Positions 33,254 through 44,751 are shown, numbered from the stretch's first letter. The stretch is DNA of 64,000 bases from Campylobacterota bacterium (GCA_003252535.1 QKDN01000036.1:1-64000), one strand, 5' to 3'. The notes: generated by a model from the sequence alone, not told the origin. Numbers and translations are program-made.

Positions 33254-35856
33254 AGGGTCGCCTGCTCCTCTACATCTTTGAAGGTCTCGATGATATCGCC
33301 CTCTTTGATGTCGTTGTACTTATCGAGCATGATACCACACTCGTACCCGCTCTTGACCTCTCTGGCATCCTCGGTAAATCTCTTGAGAGATGCGATGGAG
33401 CTGGTGTAGATCACAACGCCGTCACGGATAAGTCTTGCTTTCGCACCTCTGGTGATCGATCCCTCGTTGACCTTACATCCGGCGATTGTACCCACCTTGG
33501 CCACTGTGAAGGTCTCTCTGACCTCCGCCTGACCTGTCACCTCTTCACTGATGACAGGACTCATCATACCGCCGAGGAGTGCTCTTACATCGTCGAGAAG
33601 ATCGTAGATGATCGAGTAGGTCTTGATCTCTACGCCAAGCTCTTTTGCCTTCTTCTTGACAGTACCGGTAGGTCTGACATTGAAGCCGAGGATGATAGAG
33701 TTGGTACTCGCATCTGCAAGCGTCACGTCGCTCTCGGTCACGCCGCCCACACCTTCATGGATGATATTGACCTTGACCTCTTCGTTCTTGAGCTTTTCAA
33801 GGCTTCCCTTGATCGCTTCGAGCGAACCGTGGACATCGGCTTTGATGATGACAGGAAGCGCTTTGAGCTGTCCTTCGGCGATAAGGGCCGAAAGATCGTC
33901 GAGAGTTGCCTTGGTAGACTTCGAAAGCGCCTGTGCCCTGCTGTACTCGGCTCTCTTCTGGGCTAGTTCCCTTACCTCTTTTTCAGTGTCGAGCACTACC
34001 ATGATCTCGCCCGCTTCGGGAACTTCGCTCAGACCCATGATAGCGGCCGGGGTTCCCGGTCCGATCGATTTCCTGTTGCTGCCGTCATCGAGTCTCATCG
34101 TTCTGACACGCCCATAGGTCGTACCTACGATGACATTGTCGCCTACATGGAGGGTACCGTTCTGTACGATGACGTTCGCTACCGGACCGAAACCTTTCTC
34201 TACCGAGCTCTCTACGACGACCGCTTTGGCTCTTCTGGTCGGGTCTGCCTGGAGTTCCATCATCTCAGCCTGGATCAGGATCACATCGAGAAGATCGTCG
34301 ATCCCTTCACCCGTATGGGCTGAAACAGGTACGAACTCCACATCACCGCCCCAGTCGACTGCGAGGACGTTCATGTCGGCAAGCTGTGATTTGACCATCT
34401 CAGGGTTCGCCGATGGTTTGTCCATCTTGTTGATCGCTACGATCATAGGTGCACCGCTCGCCTTGACGTGTGAGATAGCCTCTCTTGTCTGCGGCTTCAC
34501 ACCGTCATCGGCTGCAACGACGATGATGACGATATCGGTCGCCTGTGCTCCCCTCGCTCTCATGTGGGTAAAGGCTTCGTGGCCCGGAGTATCGACGAAA
34601 GTGATCTTCTTGCCGTTCTTCTCTACCTGGTAGGCACCGACATGCTGCGTGATGCCGCCTGCCTCTTTCGCTGCGACCTTGGATGAACGGATCTTGTCAA
34701 GAAGCGATGTCTTCCCGTGGTCGACGTGCCCCATGATGGTGATGACCGGCGGTCTCTCTTCGAGGTTTTCGTCCCCTTCTGCATCGTACGCACCGACATA
34801 GTCGAGTGTATCGAGAGGGTTGATCGTGCTTACCTCTACCTCGAACTCGTCACAGAGGATCTCGATAGCATCTTTGTCGAGGAAGTCGTTCTTGGTCACC
34901 ATCGTTCCGAGTGCGAAGAGTACCTTGACCACTTCGCTCACGCTTCTGCCGACCTTCTCTGCGAACTCATAGACCCTTACGTTCTCTGGGATCTCGATCA
35001 CGCTGACCTTCTCTTTTGGTTCCTCTTTGACGTATCTCTTCTTCTTGCCGCCTCTTCTGATAGAGCGCTTCTGCTGCTGCGGAGCGTAGGCACTGATCTG
35101 TACCCCTCTTTTCTTCTGCTCGAGCTTGCGTCTCTCCTCCTGGCGTTTCATCTCTTCGTAGATGTTCTTGTCGGAGAAGTCGAGAAGTACTACTTCGTCT
35201 TCCTCGTAGACCTCGTCGCTTCCGCCGAACTCCCTGTTGCCCATTATCTCGAGCTTTTCACCGCTCTCTTTGGCCTCTACGGGTTTTTTGCCCTTCTTCT
35301 TCTTCACGCTTGCGATCAATGCCGACTGTGCATCGGTCATCTGGACCACCTCGCGTTTCTTCTCCGGCTCAGGCTTGGCTTTCTTGACGATAGTGATACC
35401 GCCTCTTGAGAGCTTCTTGGGTTTCGCAGCGCTTTTTGACTTGTGCGCTTCCTGCTCTGTCTCTTTGGCAGGAGCAGTGACTTCGCTTACTTCCGGAGTT
35501 GATGGAGTCGCTTCTTCGACGGCTTTTTGTACAGGAGTCTCTTCGACAGGCGCAGCTACCCTCTCGCTCTTCGTCTCCTGCGGTTTCTCTTCTTCTTTGA
35601 CAGGTGTTTCCTGCTTGTTCTCTTCTTCTGCTTTCGCTTTTTTGACAACAGTGATCTTGCCTTTTTTCGCAGGTTTCTTGAACGACTTCGGAAGTACGCC
35701 CGAGATAGCGTACTCCACCAGTATACCTGCTTCTTCCAAACTTATCGAACTGTTGGCTGCTTTGACGTTCAGACCTAGTTCACCGGCTTTTGCCAGAAGG
35801 TCTGTATTGGAGAGACCCGCTTCTTCTGCGATCTCCTGGATTCTAACTTTATCCAT
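33250..35856 (-). CDS. infB: translation initiation factor IF-2
   Basis: 868 residues. A long charged, low-complexity N-terminal part (about 60-260) rich in Lys, Glu and Ala precedes the G domain, with GHVDHGKTSLLD near residue 375, VDTPGHEAFTHMRARG and AINKMDKP. Domains II to IV follow. IF-2 places initiator tRNA on the 30S subunit. The gene overlaps ylxR by 8 bp and rbfA by 4 bp, in the classic translation operon. Confidence 0.97.
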   Translation of the reverse strand: MDKVRIQEIAEEAGLSNTDLLAKAGELGLNVKAANSSISLEEAGILVEYAISGVLPKSFKKPAKKGKITVVKKAKAEEENKQETPVKEEEKPQETKSERVAAPVEETPVQKAVEEATPSTPEVSEVTAPAKETEQEAHKSKSAAKPKKLSRGGITIVKKAKPEPEKKREVVQMTDAQSALIASVKKKKGKKPVEAKESGEKLEIMGNREFGGSDEVYEEDEVVLLDFSDKNIYEEMKRQEERRKLEQKKRGVQISAYAPQQQKRSIRRGGKKKRYVKEEPKEKVSVIEIPENVRVYEFAEKVGRSVSEVVKVLFALGTMVTKNDFLDKDAIEILCDEFEVEVSTINPLDTLDYVGAYDAEGDENLEERPPVITIMGHVDHGKTSLLDKIRSSKVAAKEAGGITQHVGAYQVEKNGKKITFVDTPGHEAFTHMRARGAQATDIVIIVVAADDGVKPQTREAISHVKASGAPMIVAINKMDKPSANPEMVKSQLADMNVLAVDWGGDVEFVPVSAHTGEGIDDLLDVILIQAEMMELQADPTRRAKAVVVESSVEKGFGPVANVIVQNGTLHVGDNVIVGTTYGRVRTMRLDDGSNRKSIGPGTPAAIMGLSEVPEAGEIMVVLDTEKEVRELAQKRAEYSRAQALSKSTKATLDDLSALIAEGQLKALPVIIKADVHGSLEAIKGSLEKLKNEEVKVNIIHEGVGGVTESDVTLADASTNSIILGFNVRPTGTVKKKAKELGVEIKTYSIIYDLLDDVRALLGGMMSPVISEEVTGQAEVRETFTVAKVGTIAGCKVNEGSITRGAKARLIRDGVVIYTSSIASLKRFTEDAREVKSGYECGIMLDKYNDIKEGDIIETFKDVEEQATL

Positions 35857-36091
35857 TCTCTATTAACTCCTTTAAAAACTTAACAAACCGTTCCTGTTCC
35901 AACCTAAAACGCTTCGTTAAACCTTTGATTGTTTTTTCATTATTTATACATGAACGGCAGAGATAAAAACTTCTACCCTTTCCCTCAAAGCGTACCACTT
36001 CGTTCTCCTGAAGCTGTAGTCTTAGCATGGATTTTCTTGCGCCTCTTTGCCGACAGGCAAGACACATACGGGTAGGTTGTGCATTTTCCAT
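35849..36091 (-). CDS. ylxR: YlxR-family (DUF448) RNA-binding protein
   Basis: 80 residues with the family motif RMCLACRQRGARKSMLRL and the later KGRSFYLCRSCINNEKTIKG. YlxR proteins bind nucleic acid and usually lie between nusA and infB. The start is uncertain: ATG 36091 gives MENAQPTRMC, while a TTG at 36106 is also in frame. It follows thrB by about 22 bp and overlaps infB by 8 bp. Confidence 0.85.
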   Translation of the reverse strand: MENAQPTRMCLACRQRGARKSMLRLQLQENEVVRFEGKGRSFYLCRSCINNEKTIKGLTKRFRLEQERFVKFLKELIENG

Positions 36092-36113
36092 ATATATTAT
36101 ACCCAAAAAGTGT

Positions 36114-36995
36114 TTAACTCTTTGAAATTACGCCATAATTGTCGAACGCACTGACAAAGACCCTGAACTGCGGGAACTTCTTCTGCAAAGAATCGGCGAT
36201 CTTGTCGGCATCATCGGCATAGCACATCGTGAAGAAGGTCGAACCGCTCCCCGAGAGGGTGCTCATCAACGCACCATGTTTGAGGGCAAGCTTCTGCACC
36301 TCGAAGAGTTCCGGCATCATCTTCATCCGGCGTGTCTGGTGAAGCTTGTCCTTCGATGCGATACGGAGCAGCTCCCACGACTCGCTCATAAAGAGCGCTG
36401 TCATGAACGAAGAGCGTGAAAGCGAATAGACCGTCTCCTCTTTCTTGTACATTTTTGGGAGCACCGTCCTCGATTTCGCCGTCGAGATGGTCTTGTCGGG
36501 TACGACAAGGACCGCCTTGAGGGTATCGGGGAGCCTTCGTTTCTTGCTGTAGACCCTGTCCCCTTCGACACACGCGACATTGAAACCGCCCATCACCGCA
36601 GGGGTGATGTTGTCGGGGTGCGACTCATACTTGAGGGCACGGTTGAGAATCTCTCTCTTGTTGTACTTCACCCCCGCAGCGGTATAGGCTGCCGTCAGGG
36701 AAGCGACGATGACCGCCGAAGAGCTTCCCAGACCCCTTGAGATAGGGATATTGTTGTTGAACTCAAAACGGAAAAGAGGCTCCTTCTGGGTAAGCCGGGT
36801 ATAGTTCTCGTTGAAGATGCTCAGAAAGAGGGCATTCTTCTTGATCTTGGGGTTGCTTGCCCCCTCGCCTTTGGTCGACATACTCAAAAACTGTGATGGT
36901 TTGATAATGATCTCGTTTCTTAGATCGATAGCAAGGCCCAGGGTATCAAAACCGGGCCCCAGATTGGCGCTTGTGGCAGGTACACTTACAAACAC
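36114..36995 (-). CDS. thrB: homoserine kinase ThrB
   Basis: 293 residues of the GHMP kinase family. The N-terminus [20 protein letters not shown] and the ATP loop [15 protein letters not shown] are diagnostic, and the C-terminal [11 protein letters not shown] is the third GHMP motif. It phosphorylates homoserine in threonine synthesis. I chose the GTG at 36995, with AAAAGGA 5 bp before it, which gives [15 protein letters not shown], the usual ThrB start. The longer frame to 37055 overlaps tsaB by about 50 bp and is less likely. Confidence 0.92.
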   Translation of the reverse strand: MFVSVPATSANLGPGFDTLGLAIDLRNEIIIKPSQFLSMSTKGEGASNPKIKKNALFLSIFNENYTRLTQKEPLFRFEFNNNIPISRGLGSSSAVIVASLTAAYTAAGVKYNKREILNRALKYESHPDNITPAVMGGFNVACVEGDRVYSKKRRLPDTLKAVLVVPDKTISTAKSRTVLPKMYKKEETVYSLSRSSFMTALFMSESWELLRIASKDKLHQTRRMKMMPELFEVQKLALKHGALMSTLSGSGSTFFTMCYADDADKIADSLQKKFPQFRVFVSAFDNYGVISKS

Positions 36996-37005
36996 TTTGA
37001 TCCTT

Positions 37006-37452
37006 TTAGACTGCACATAGATGGTACTCAGGGGAGGCGTCCTCATCGACAGCAACGCTCTCCAGACTGTGGGGCAGTCTGAATATCTGCGCCTGAGGTT
37101 CTGAGAATTTTTTCGTTATTATAGTTTCTTTTTCTTTGATAAAATAGAGATTCCCGATCGCTTTGATAGGTTTTCCCCCATTTGCCTCGAACGCACTGCA
37201 TCCGGACACCCTGATACCTCTGAGCGTTTCGATGGTTTTGAGCATGATATAAGTGAGTTTGATGGCCATGTAGCTTCCGGGACCGCGCGTATAGATCATC
37301 TCTTCCACCTCGTACCTCCCGAGCAGGTCGGCAATGGTCGGGAGGAGCATCGACGACGCTTTCCCGTCTACCGAATGTTCTTCCGCGAGTATACCGTCCA
37401 TGTATACCCCTATCAGCAGGGGTGAAGCGATCGAGACGATCAGCAGTTGCAC
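37006..37452 (-). CDS. tsaB: TsaB-like tRNA t6A modification protein
   Basis: 148 residues of an ASKHA-like fold, starting [19 protein letters not shown] and with [19 protein letters not shown], which matches the TRGPGSFTGLR-type motif of TsaB in degenerate form. It is shorter than E. coli TsaB, as is usual in Campylobacterota. It serves as a scaffold for TsaD and TsaE in making t6A37. The start is uncertain (GTG 37452 or TTG 37473). It overlaps or abuts lpxC and lies 10 bp ahead of thrB. Confidence 0.75.
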   Translation of the reverse strand: MQLLIVSIASPLLIGVYMDGILAEEHSVDGKASSMLLPTIADLLGRYEVEEMIYTRGPGSYMAIKLTYIMLKTIETLRGIRVSGCSAFEANGGKPIKAIGNLYFIKEKETIITKKFSEPQAQIFRLPHSLESVAVDEDASPEYHLCAV

Positions 37453-37453
37453 T

Positions 37454-38341
37454 CTAGGCGAAGCTTTTTGCAAACTCTCTGCTTTCGTGTCCCTTGATAG
37501 AGACCATCTCGTAGTTTTTGCTGTCGCTGAGGAGCTCTTTTGTCAGCAGGTGGTTGAGCTTGTGGCTCCCTGCGAACGAACGGTAACGCCCCATCAGGGT
37601 GTACCCGGTCACCATCATATCGCCGAGCGCGTCGAGTATCTTGTGGCGGACGAACTCGTCGTCGAACCTGAGTCCCTCCGGATTGAGTATCTTGTGGTCG
37701 TCAAGCCCGATAGCGTTGTGGAGCGTTGCCCCCATAGCCAGGTTGCGGCTCTGGAGATAGTGGATATCCTTGATAAACCCGAACGTCCTCGCCCTTGCGA
37801 TATCCTCGATAAAAGCATTGCGTGAAAGCTCGAAAGAGCTTGTCTGCCTTCCGATCGCCGGGTGGGCGAAATCGATCTCGAAATCGAACACCGCCCCCTC
37901 GTAGGGCGAAAGGGAGACATATTTCTCCCCGTCGCTGACCCTTACTTCGCGTTTGACCTTGATGATCCTCTTGGGAGCGTCCTGTTCCCTGATCCCCGCC
38001 TCGTCAAGCAGCAGGCAGAAACTGATCGCACTTCCATCCATGATCGGCATCTCGTTGCCGTCGATAACGACCCGAAGGTTATCGATCCCGTACGCATAGA
38101 GCGCAGAGAGGAAATGCTCTATGGTGGAGACAGAGACTTCGCCTCTGCCGATGACGGTAGCCATCTGTGTATTGATAACGCTTTGGGGCGAGAGGGGGAT
38201 GGAAGTGGACATATCTTCACGATAGAAATGTATACCACTGTCCGGCGCACTCGGCTCGAGCCGCAACCGTATCGGTTCGCCTTTATGCAGTCCGATACCG
38301 ACCACTTCGACGCTGCGCGCAATAGTTCGTTGTCGTAGCAC
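37454..38341 (-). CDS. lpxC: UDP-3-O-acyl-N-acetylglucosamine deacetylase LpxC
   Basis: 295 residues. The zinc site is in TVIGRGEVSVSTIEHFLSAL (His in EHF), with HKILDALGDMM and the catalytic FAGSHKLNH near the C-terminus. It carries out the committed step of lipid A synthesis. The start is a GTG at 38341 with AAAGGAG 7 bp upstream, giving MLRQRTIARSVEVVGIGLHKG. A promoter and a hairpin lie just upstream. The gene is the first of the lpxC-tsaB-thrB-ylxR-infB part of the run. Confidence 0.95.
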   Translation of the reverse strand: MLRQRTIARSVEVVGIGLHKGEPIRLRLEPSAPDSGIHFYREDMSTSIPLSPQSVINTQMATVIGRGEVSVSTIEHFLSALYAYGIDNLRVVIDGNEMPIMDGSAISFCLLLDEAGIREQDAPKRIIKVKREVRVSDGEKYVSLSPYEGAVFDFEIDFAHPAIGRQTSSFELSRNAFIEDIARARTFGFIKDIHYLQSRNLAMGATLHNAIGLDDHKILNPEGLRFDDEFVRHKILDALGDMMVTGYTLMGRYRSFAGSHKLNHLLTKELLSDSKNYEMVSIKGHESREFAKSFA

Positions 38342-38386
38342 CCTTCTCTCCTTTCTCAAATATATTGATCGATTTATGATACAGAA

Positions 38387-38417
38387 CCGAAGCCGTGGAA
38401 CATTGCCAGGGCTTCGG
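38387..38417 (-). promoter_or_regulatory. hairpin in the lpxC leader
   Basis: CCGAAGCC (38387-38394) pairs perfectly with GGCTTCGG (38410-38417) around a 15-base loop. The stem lies between a TATAAT box at 38440-38435 and the lpxC start at 38341. It could act as a terminator for the upstream peptidase gene, as a read-through barrier, or as a leader structure controlling lpxC. Confidence 0.5.
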
Positions 38418-38434
38418 GAGAATAATTTGCATTT

Positions 38435-38440
38435 ATTATA
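38435..38440 (-). promoter_or_regulatory. -10 box upstream of lpxC
   Basis: On the minus strand the sequence is TATGGTATAATAAATG, with a perfect TATAAT about 95 bp before the lpxC start. No TTGACA-like -35 is seen, which is normal for the vegetative sigma factor in Campylobacterota. Confidence 0.5.
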
Positions 38441-38477
38441 CCATAAAAGGTTGCCGATACGCTAATCGCAAAATCCC

Positions 38478-39863
38478 TTAGTGGATGATGCTGTCGGCCT
38501 TCTCGAAGACGGCTGTAATGTTCTTCTTGATCCAGTTGGACTCCATCCACTCTATCGGACGCACCTCTTCGCCCTGCACCAGGATGCCGAAGTGGACATG
38601 ATCCCCCAGCGCCAGGCCGGTCTTGCCTGTAGCTGCGATCGCATCGCCTGCCTTCACCGTGTCTCCCTCTTTGACATAGAGCGCGTCACAGTGGCCGTAG
38701 AGCGAGTAGAGTCCGAGTCCGTGATCGATGATCGGGAGGTTCCCGTAGATGCCGTTGTACGCTGCGAAGACCACCTTGCCGTCGTTCGAACTGAGCAATT
38801 TCGCTTTTTGGGTACTGGCGAGATCGTAGCCCAGATGGTACGACTCGGAGATCGCCTTTGTCTTGTCGTTATAGTAATAGTACCTGTGATCACCGAAATC
38901 CGCAACGTTCTCGCCGCTTTTGAGAGGATAGAACCTGTTGACCTTCCAGGGAGCTGTCAGCATCTCGTCAGAGACGTTTATGGTATATTTATGGATCAGA
39001 TTCTCGTTGTCGATCCTCATCGTTTCATTGATCGCTTTGAGCCTCTCGAGTCTGTCCTCTTTCATATACTTGGGATCGGTCATCGCCAGGTCGGTGATCT
39101 TGCCGTCGATGAACTTGTCCGAAGCCTTGATCCATGATCCTTTGTACTTTCTCCCCCATGTGAGCATATTGATGGGGACAGCTACGGCATTACCGGCCAC
39201 ATCCTCGGCATAGACCCTGGCATCGTAGTTGTCATCCCTGAAAGGCCATGCGAAGAGCCCCACATAGTACCCTTCCTTCTTATACGGCTGTACGGCAAAG
39301 TCACGGCTCGTCGTGCGGACGAAGACCTTGGCTATCCCGGTGTTGTCCTCCGCGCGGAAGATCACCAGCGCACTTCCCCCCTGGATGATATCCCCGGAAT
39401 TCGCCAGGACAGAGACTGTCGGAGGGGTTTTGTCAACGCTCAGGGTGATCTCTTTGGAGGTGATGTTGCCCATCAGGAAGTTCCAGAGACTCCTGTCACG
39501 CGCCTGCACCGTGAGCTTGATCTCCTGTACTTTCGGATCGAGCACATTCCCCTTGGGATAGTTGACCTTGGCTGTGATCTTCTGCACAGGCTGGAGAAAA
39601 TCGTTCCGGTCGACGATCACCTGGGTCTTCCCGTCGCTGAGCATGACGATATACTCCCGCAGGCCCACATCATCACCGATCTCCACTTCAAGCGGGCTCT
39701 TGGCATTCCAGTAGCTGTATTTGGGCATCTGGATGGTGGGCGGGACCCTCTCGAACTCTTTGGCGATGTAGACATAGACACCCCCGGCGATCAGGGCGAT
39801 CAATAACAGCAGTGAAAAGATAGGAAATCCCTGTTTTCGTCTGGTTACTACTCTGCGTCTCAT
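38478..39863 (-). CDS. M23-family peptidoglycan endopeptidase, membrane-anchored
   Basis: 461 residues: one N-terminal membrane helix (about 15-34), a long beta-rich region with Ig-like segments (about 40-310), and a C-terminal M23/LytM domain. The zinc ligands are the His and Asp of SYHLGYDLAS (about 342) and the His of GDHVHFGILV (about 421), with LYGHCDALYVKEGDTV between. Helical-cell-shape peptidases such as Pgp3/Csd are of the same family in this phylum, so a role in shape or growth is possible. It starts 13 bp after nrnA. Confidence 0.88.
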   Translation of the reverse strand: MRRRVVTRRKQGFPIFSLLLLIALIAGGVYVYIAKEFERVPPTIQMPKYSYWNAKSPLEVEIGDDVGLREYIVMLSDGKTQVIVDRNDFLQPVQKITAKVNYPKGNVLDPKVQEIKLTVQARDRSLWNFLMGNITSKEITLSVDKTPPTVSVLANSGDIIQGGSALVIFRAEDNTGIAKVFVRTTSRDFAVQPYKKEGYYVGLFAWPFRDDNYDARVYAEDVAGNAVAVPINMLTWGRKYKGSWIKASDKFIDGKITDLAMTDPKYMKEDRLERLKAINETMRIDNENLIHKYTINVSDEMLTAPWKVNRFYPLKSGENVADFGDHRYYYYNDKTKAISESYHLGYDLASTQKAKLLSSNDGKVVFAAYNGIYGNLPIIDHGLGLYSLYGHCDALYVKEGDTVKAGDAIAATGKTGLALGDHVHFGILVQGEEVRPIEWMESNWIKKNITAVFEKADSIIH

Positions 39864-39876
39864 AATGGTATATCCT

Positions 39877-40803
39877 TTAGCTCTCTAATTTTTCCAGAAT
39901 TCTACCCAAAACCTCTTCAAACTCTCGAGACCTCAGGGTAAAACCTGCCGCATTCGTATGACCGCCGCCGCCGAACGACCTTGCGACCTGCGCCACATCC
40001 GTGAAGCTGCTCCGCAGCGAGACCTTGATCCCGTCGGCTCTCTCGATCAGCGCTATGGCCACATCGACGTTGGCCAGGGAGTGGGCATGGGCCACGATCC
40101 CGTTGGTATCGCTCATCAGGGCTCCCGTCTCCTCGAACATTTCCCTGTCCATGATGATCGAGGCTACCGTAGCGCTGCGGTGGAGCCTGAGGGTCCCGAG
40201 TGCACGGCCGAGCAGCCGTACCGACGCGAGGGAGGAGCGCATCGTGAGATTGTAGACCACCCCGCTGTGATCCACCCCAAGCCCCAGCAGCTCCATGGCG
40301 AAGGAGAAGGAGTCCCTGGTGACATTGTTGGTCGTGAAGTGGCGCGTATCGGAAAGGAGGGCCGTGTAGAAACAGGTGGCGGCATCTTTTGATACGGCAA
40401 ACTCCCCGGAGAATGCCCCGTAAGCGGTCTGTGACGAGGCCACGTCTGTGGCATTGACGAAATTGAGCGTTCCGTAGCGGGTATTGGTGGCATGGTGGTC
40501 GATATTGACGATCTCCCTCCCCTCCAGATCGAACCCGAGTCTGTCGATACTCCCGCAGTCGCACGCGATCACGAGGCTGTCATCGTAACCCATCGCATGC
40601 TTGATCTTCTGGAAGCCAGGGAGGAAATCGAGATAGTGCGGGAGATCGGTCGAGATATTGACCACCTCGACCCTTTTGCCGCAACCTTTGAGTATCGCAT
40701 ATATCCCGAGCGATGTACCGATGGCATCGGCATCGGGATCGATATGGGAGAGGATGGTGACCTTCTCGTGTCGGTCGAGAAGTTCTTTGAGGCTTGAAGG
40801 CAC
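39877..40803 (-). CDS. nrnA: DHH/DHHA1 phosphoesterase, NrnA-like
   Basis: 308 residues. The DHH motifs are LSHIDPDADAIGTSLG near the N-terminus, ACDCGSIDRLG and NIDHHATNTRYGTLNF. The DHHA1 end has RSFGGGGHTNAAGF. NrnA-like enzymes degrade nanoRNA and pAp, and some degrade cyclic dinucleotides. The start is the GTG at 40803, whose G is shared with the TAG stop of nadC (TAGTG). The frame stays open upstream only as a shadow of nadC. Confidence 0.88.
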   Translation of the reverse strand: MPSSLKELLDRHEKVTILSHIDPDADAIGTSLGIYAILKGCGKRVEVVNISTDLPHYLDFLPGFQKIKHAMGYDDSLVIACDCGSIDRLGFDLEGREIVNIDHHATNTRYGTLNFVNATDVASSQTAYGAFSGEFAVSKDAATCFYTALLSDTRHFTTNNVTRDSFSFAMELLGLGVDHSGVVYNLTMRSSLASVRLLGRALGTLRLHRSATVASIIMDREMFEETGALMSDTNGIVAHAHSLANVDVAIALIERADGIKVSLRSSFTDVAQVARSFGGGGHTNAAGFTLRSREFEEVLGRILEKLES

Positions 40804-41639
40804 TAGAGGTAGGCCCCTTCGACCTTCATCGAAAGATCGATCCAGTTGGCCTGGTGGATGATACTCCCCGAAGAGATCGCATCGACACCCGTTTCGGCTA
40901 TCTCGGTGATGGTATCGAGGGTGACGTTGCCACTCGCTTCGATACGGATATGGCGGTATTCGTTGTGGGCGTTCCTGTAGGCTACCACTTCGCTCATCAG
41001 CTCCAGGGACATATTGTCGCACATGATGATATCGGCGCCTGCTTTCATAGCCCTCTGCACCATCTCGATATCCTCGCACTCGATCTCTATGCTCGCAGTG
41101 AACGGTATCTTCTTGCGTATCTCATGGACGAAGGTATCGAGATCGTCGATGGTCTTGAGGTGGGTATCCTTGAGCATCAGGGCATCGTCGAGCCCCATAC
41201 GGTGGTTGATCCCGCCGCCGCAGCGCACCGCGTACTTCTCGAACTCCCTCAGGAGCGGCCTGGTCTTGCGGGTATCGAGGAGCTTCACATCGGTATGGGC
41301 GATAGCGTCCACATATTTCGCGGTCATCGTCGCGATCGAGCTGGCATGGAGCATGAGGTTGAGGACCGATCGCTCGAGCGAGAGGAGTCTCTTGGAGTCC
41401 CCGCGGAGCCACACGATCTTCTCCCCCGTTTTGAACTTGTCCCCGTCGGTGAAGTTCCATTCGCACTCAAGCCCGTAGAGCTTGGAGAGGATATCGATAT
41501 ACTCTCTCCCTGCCAGGACACCGTCGCTTTTGGCGATGATATAGGCACGGATCGGTTTCGATCCTGCCAGACGGCTGTAGAGGTCTCCACGGCCCAGATC
41601 CTCCATGACAAGTGATCTGATAAACGCTTCTCTTTGCAA
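40803..41639 (-). CDS. nadC: quinolinate phosphoribosyltransferase NadC
   Basis: 278 residues with EDLGRGDLYSRL near the N-terminus, LLDTRKTRPLLREFEKYAV and the substrate loop GGGINHRMGLDDALMLKDTH. It converts quinolinate and PRPP to nicotinate mononucleotide. The start is a TTG at 41639 with AGGAG 6 bp upstream; it keeps the first helix of the family, which an ATG at 41606 would remove. It follows nadA by 21 bp. Confidence 0.94.
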   Translation of the reverse strand: MQREAFIRSLVMEDLGRGDLYSRLAGSKPIRAYIIAKSDGVLAGREYIDILSKLYGLECEWNFTDGDKFKTGEKIVWLRGDSKRLLSLERSVLNLMLHASSIATMTAKYVDAIAHTDVKLLDTRKTRPLLREFEKYAVRCGGGINHRMGLDDALMLKDTHLKTIDDLDTFVHEIRKKIPFTASIEIECEDIEMVQRAMKAGADIIMCDNMSLELMSEVVAYRNAHNEYRHIRIEASGNVTLDTITEIAETGVDAISSGSIIHQANWIDLSMKVEGAYL

Positions 41640-41660
41640 ATTCTGCTCCTGGCTTTGGGG

Positions 41661-42656
41661 TTATTGTATCTCTAACATTCGCTCGAGGGCGATATTGGCC
41701 CATTTGACCGTATGCTCGTCGACGACGATCTCGTTGATGGGCTTGCCGTCCTCGATCGACTTGAGCGTCCTGTAGAGGTCTTCGAGGGTCGTCTCGTTCA
41801 TCGTCGGGCACTCGGGCTTGGTCGAGGAGAGGACGTAGGTGTTCTTCTCTCTCATACGGTTGACGAGGTTGTACTCGGTACCCACGGCGACCTTCTGTTC
41901 AGGGTCGAGGGCATCGACATACTTGATGAGCTGCGAGGTCGAGCCGGCGAAATCGGCCGCCTGCACCACTGCCGGGTCACACTCGGGGTGGACGGCGATA
42001 AGGATGCCGGGGTATCGCTCCCTGTAGAAATTGATATCATCGACCGTGAAAAGCTGATGCACGGAGCAGAAGCCATTGAAACAGATGATATCGGCCTCTT
42101 TGGGATCGCACTCCCCCTCGCCGATGACGCACGACCTGAGCCCCATCTCGTGGGCGAAGTTCTGCCCGAGGCATCGGTCGGGGACGAAGAGGATCTTCTT
42201 GCCGCTCTCGAGCCCTTTCTGGATGATCTTGTAGGCGTTGGAACTGGTACAGACCATACCGCCCATCTCCCCCACCTTCGCCTTGACCGAGGCATCGGAG
42301 TTGATATAGGTGATGGGGAGGATGTTCTCTTTGGGGACGCCCCTCTCGACCATATAGTTGACGCTCTCGTCAAAGTAGCTGCCGTCGATCATCCTGGCCA
42401 TCGCACAGCAGGCGATCTTGGGCATCAGCACCCTCTTCTCCGGGGCGATCACCTTGACGCTCTGCCCCATGAATCCCACGCCGCAGAAGACCACCCACGG
42501 GTTGGTATCCGCCTTGCATCGGCGCGCAAGCTCCAAACTATCTCCGGTGATATCGGCCATCTCAAAAACCTCGTCCCGTTGATAAAAGTGCGCGACGACT
42601 GTTACCCCTTGTGACTTTTTGATCCGCTCTATCTCTGATCTATAATCTATAGACAT
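41661..42656 (-). CDS. nadA: quinolinate synthase NadA
   Basis: 331 residues. The three cluster cysteines that hold the [4Fe-4S] site are probably in VVFCGVGFMGQ, ICFNGFCSVHQLF and STKPECPTMNETTLEDL. The protein makes quinolinate from iminoaspartate and dihydroxyacetone phosphate. I chose the ATG at 42656 (MSIDYRSEIERIKKSQ), with AAAGGAA 6 bp upstream. It begins the ten-gene minus-strand run down to rimP. No nadB is near it. Confidence 0.94.
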   Translation of the reverse strand: MSIDYRSEIERIKKSQGVTVVAHFYQRDEVFEMADITGDSLELARRCKADTNPWVVFCGVGFMGQSVKVIAPEKRVLMPKIACCAMARMIDGSYFDESVNYMVERGVPKENILPITYINSDASVKAKVGEMGGMVCTSSNAYKIIQKGLESGKKILFVPDRCLGQNFAHEMGLRSCVIGEGECDPKEADIICFNGFCSVHQLFTVDDINFYRERYPGILIAVHPECDPAVVQAADFAGSTSQLIKYVDALDPEQKVAVGTEYNLVNRMREKNTYVLSSTKPECPTMNETTLEDLYRTLKSIEDGKPINEIVVDEHTVKWANIALERMLEIQ

Positions 42657-42912
42657 AGTTTTCCTTTGCACTCGCGCTTTGCGCTTCGGTATTTATGTAG
42701 GGATTTTACCCAAAATTGATTAAATTTAGATACGCCTCACAGACTTGTTATCGAACCCAAACGAAAGTAAAATTTGAATACAATTTGAGTCTTCGGACAG
42801 ACATTTTCTCCACTCGCACACCCGGCGGCAAACCCAACTCTTTGGTCTGAGCCCTTCGTCTGCGGATACAAAAAATGTCTCACCAGATCACTCTCCGCAA
42901 AGGAAAGAAGCC
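42657..42912. other. divergent nadA/dnaX intergenic region with a large imperfect hairpin
   Basis: This 256-bp region carries the leaders of nadA (minus) and dnaX (plus). On the plus strand AGACATTTT (about 42799) is the complement of AAAATGTCT (about 42873), enclosing about 70 bases that hold smaller hairpins such as CCAACTCTTTGG. It lies directly ahead of dnaX, where some bacteria keep the signal recognition particle RNA, but I do not find the conserved GGAAGGAAGCAGCC loop on either strand. I leave it as an unexplained leader. Confidence 0.35.
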
Positions 42913-44715
<1,803 letters not shown>

Positions 44716-44751
44716 TCCTGATTTAGTGTTCATGTCATCAAATCTATATGG

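Noticed and set aside
40803-41079. N-terminal extension of nrnA to 41079
   Set aside because: The extension overlaps nadC completely and has no DHH-family similarity. The GTG at 40803 sits at the family start.
42780-42912. Signal recognition particle RNA upstream of dnaX
   Set aside because: The position is right for some bacteria, but the conserved GGAAGGAAGCAGCC-type loop is missing on both strands.
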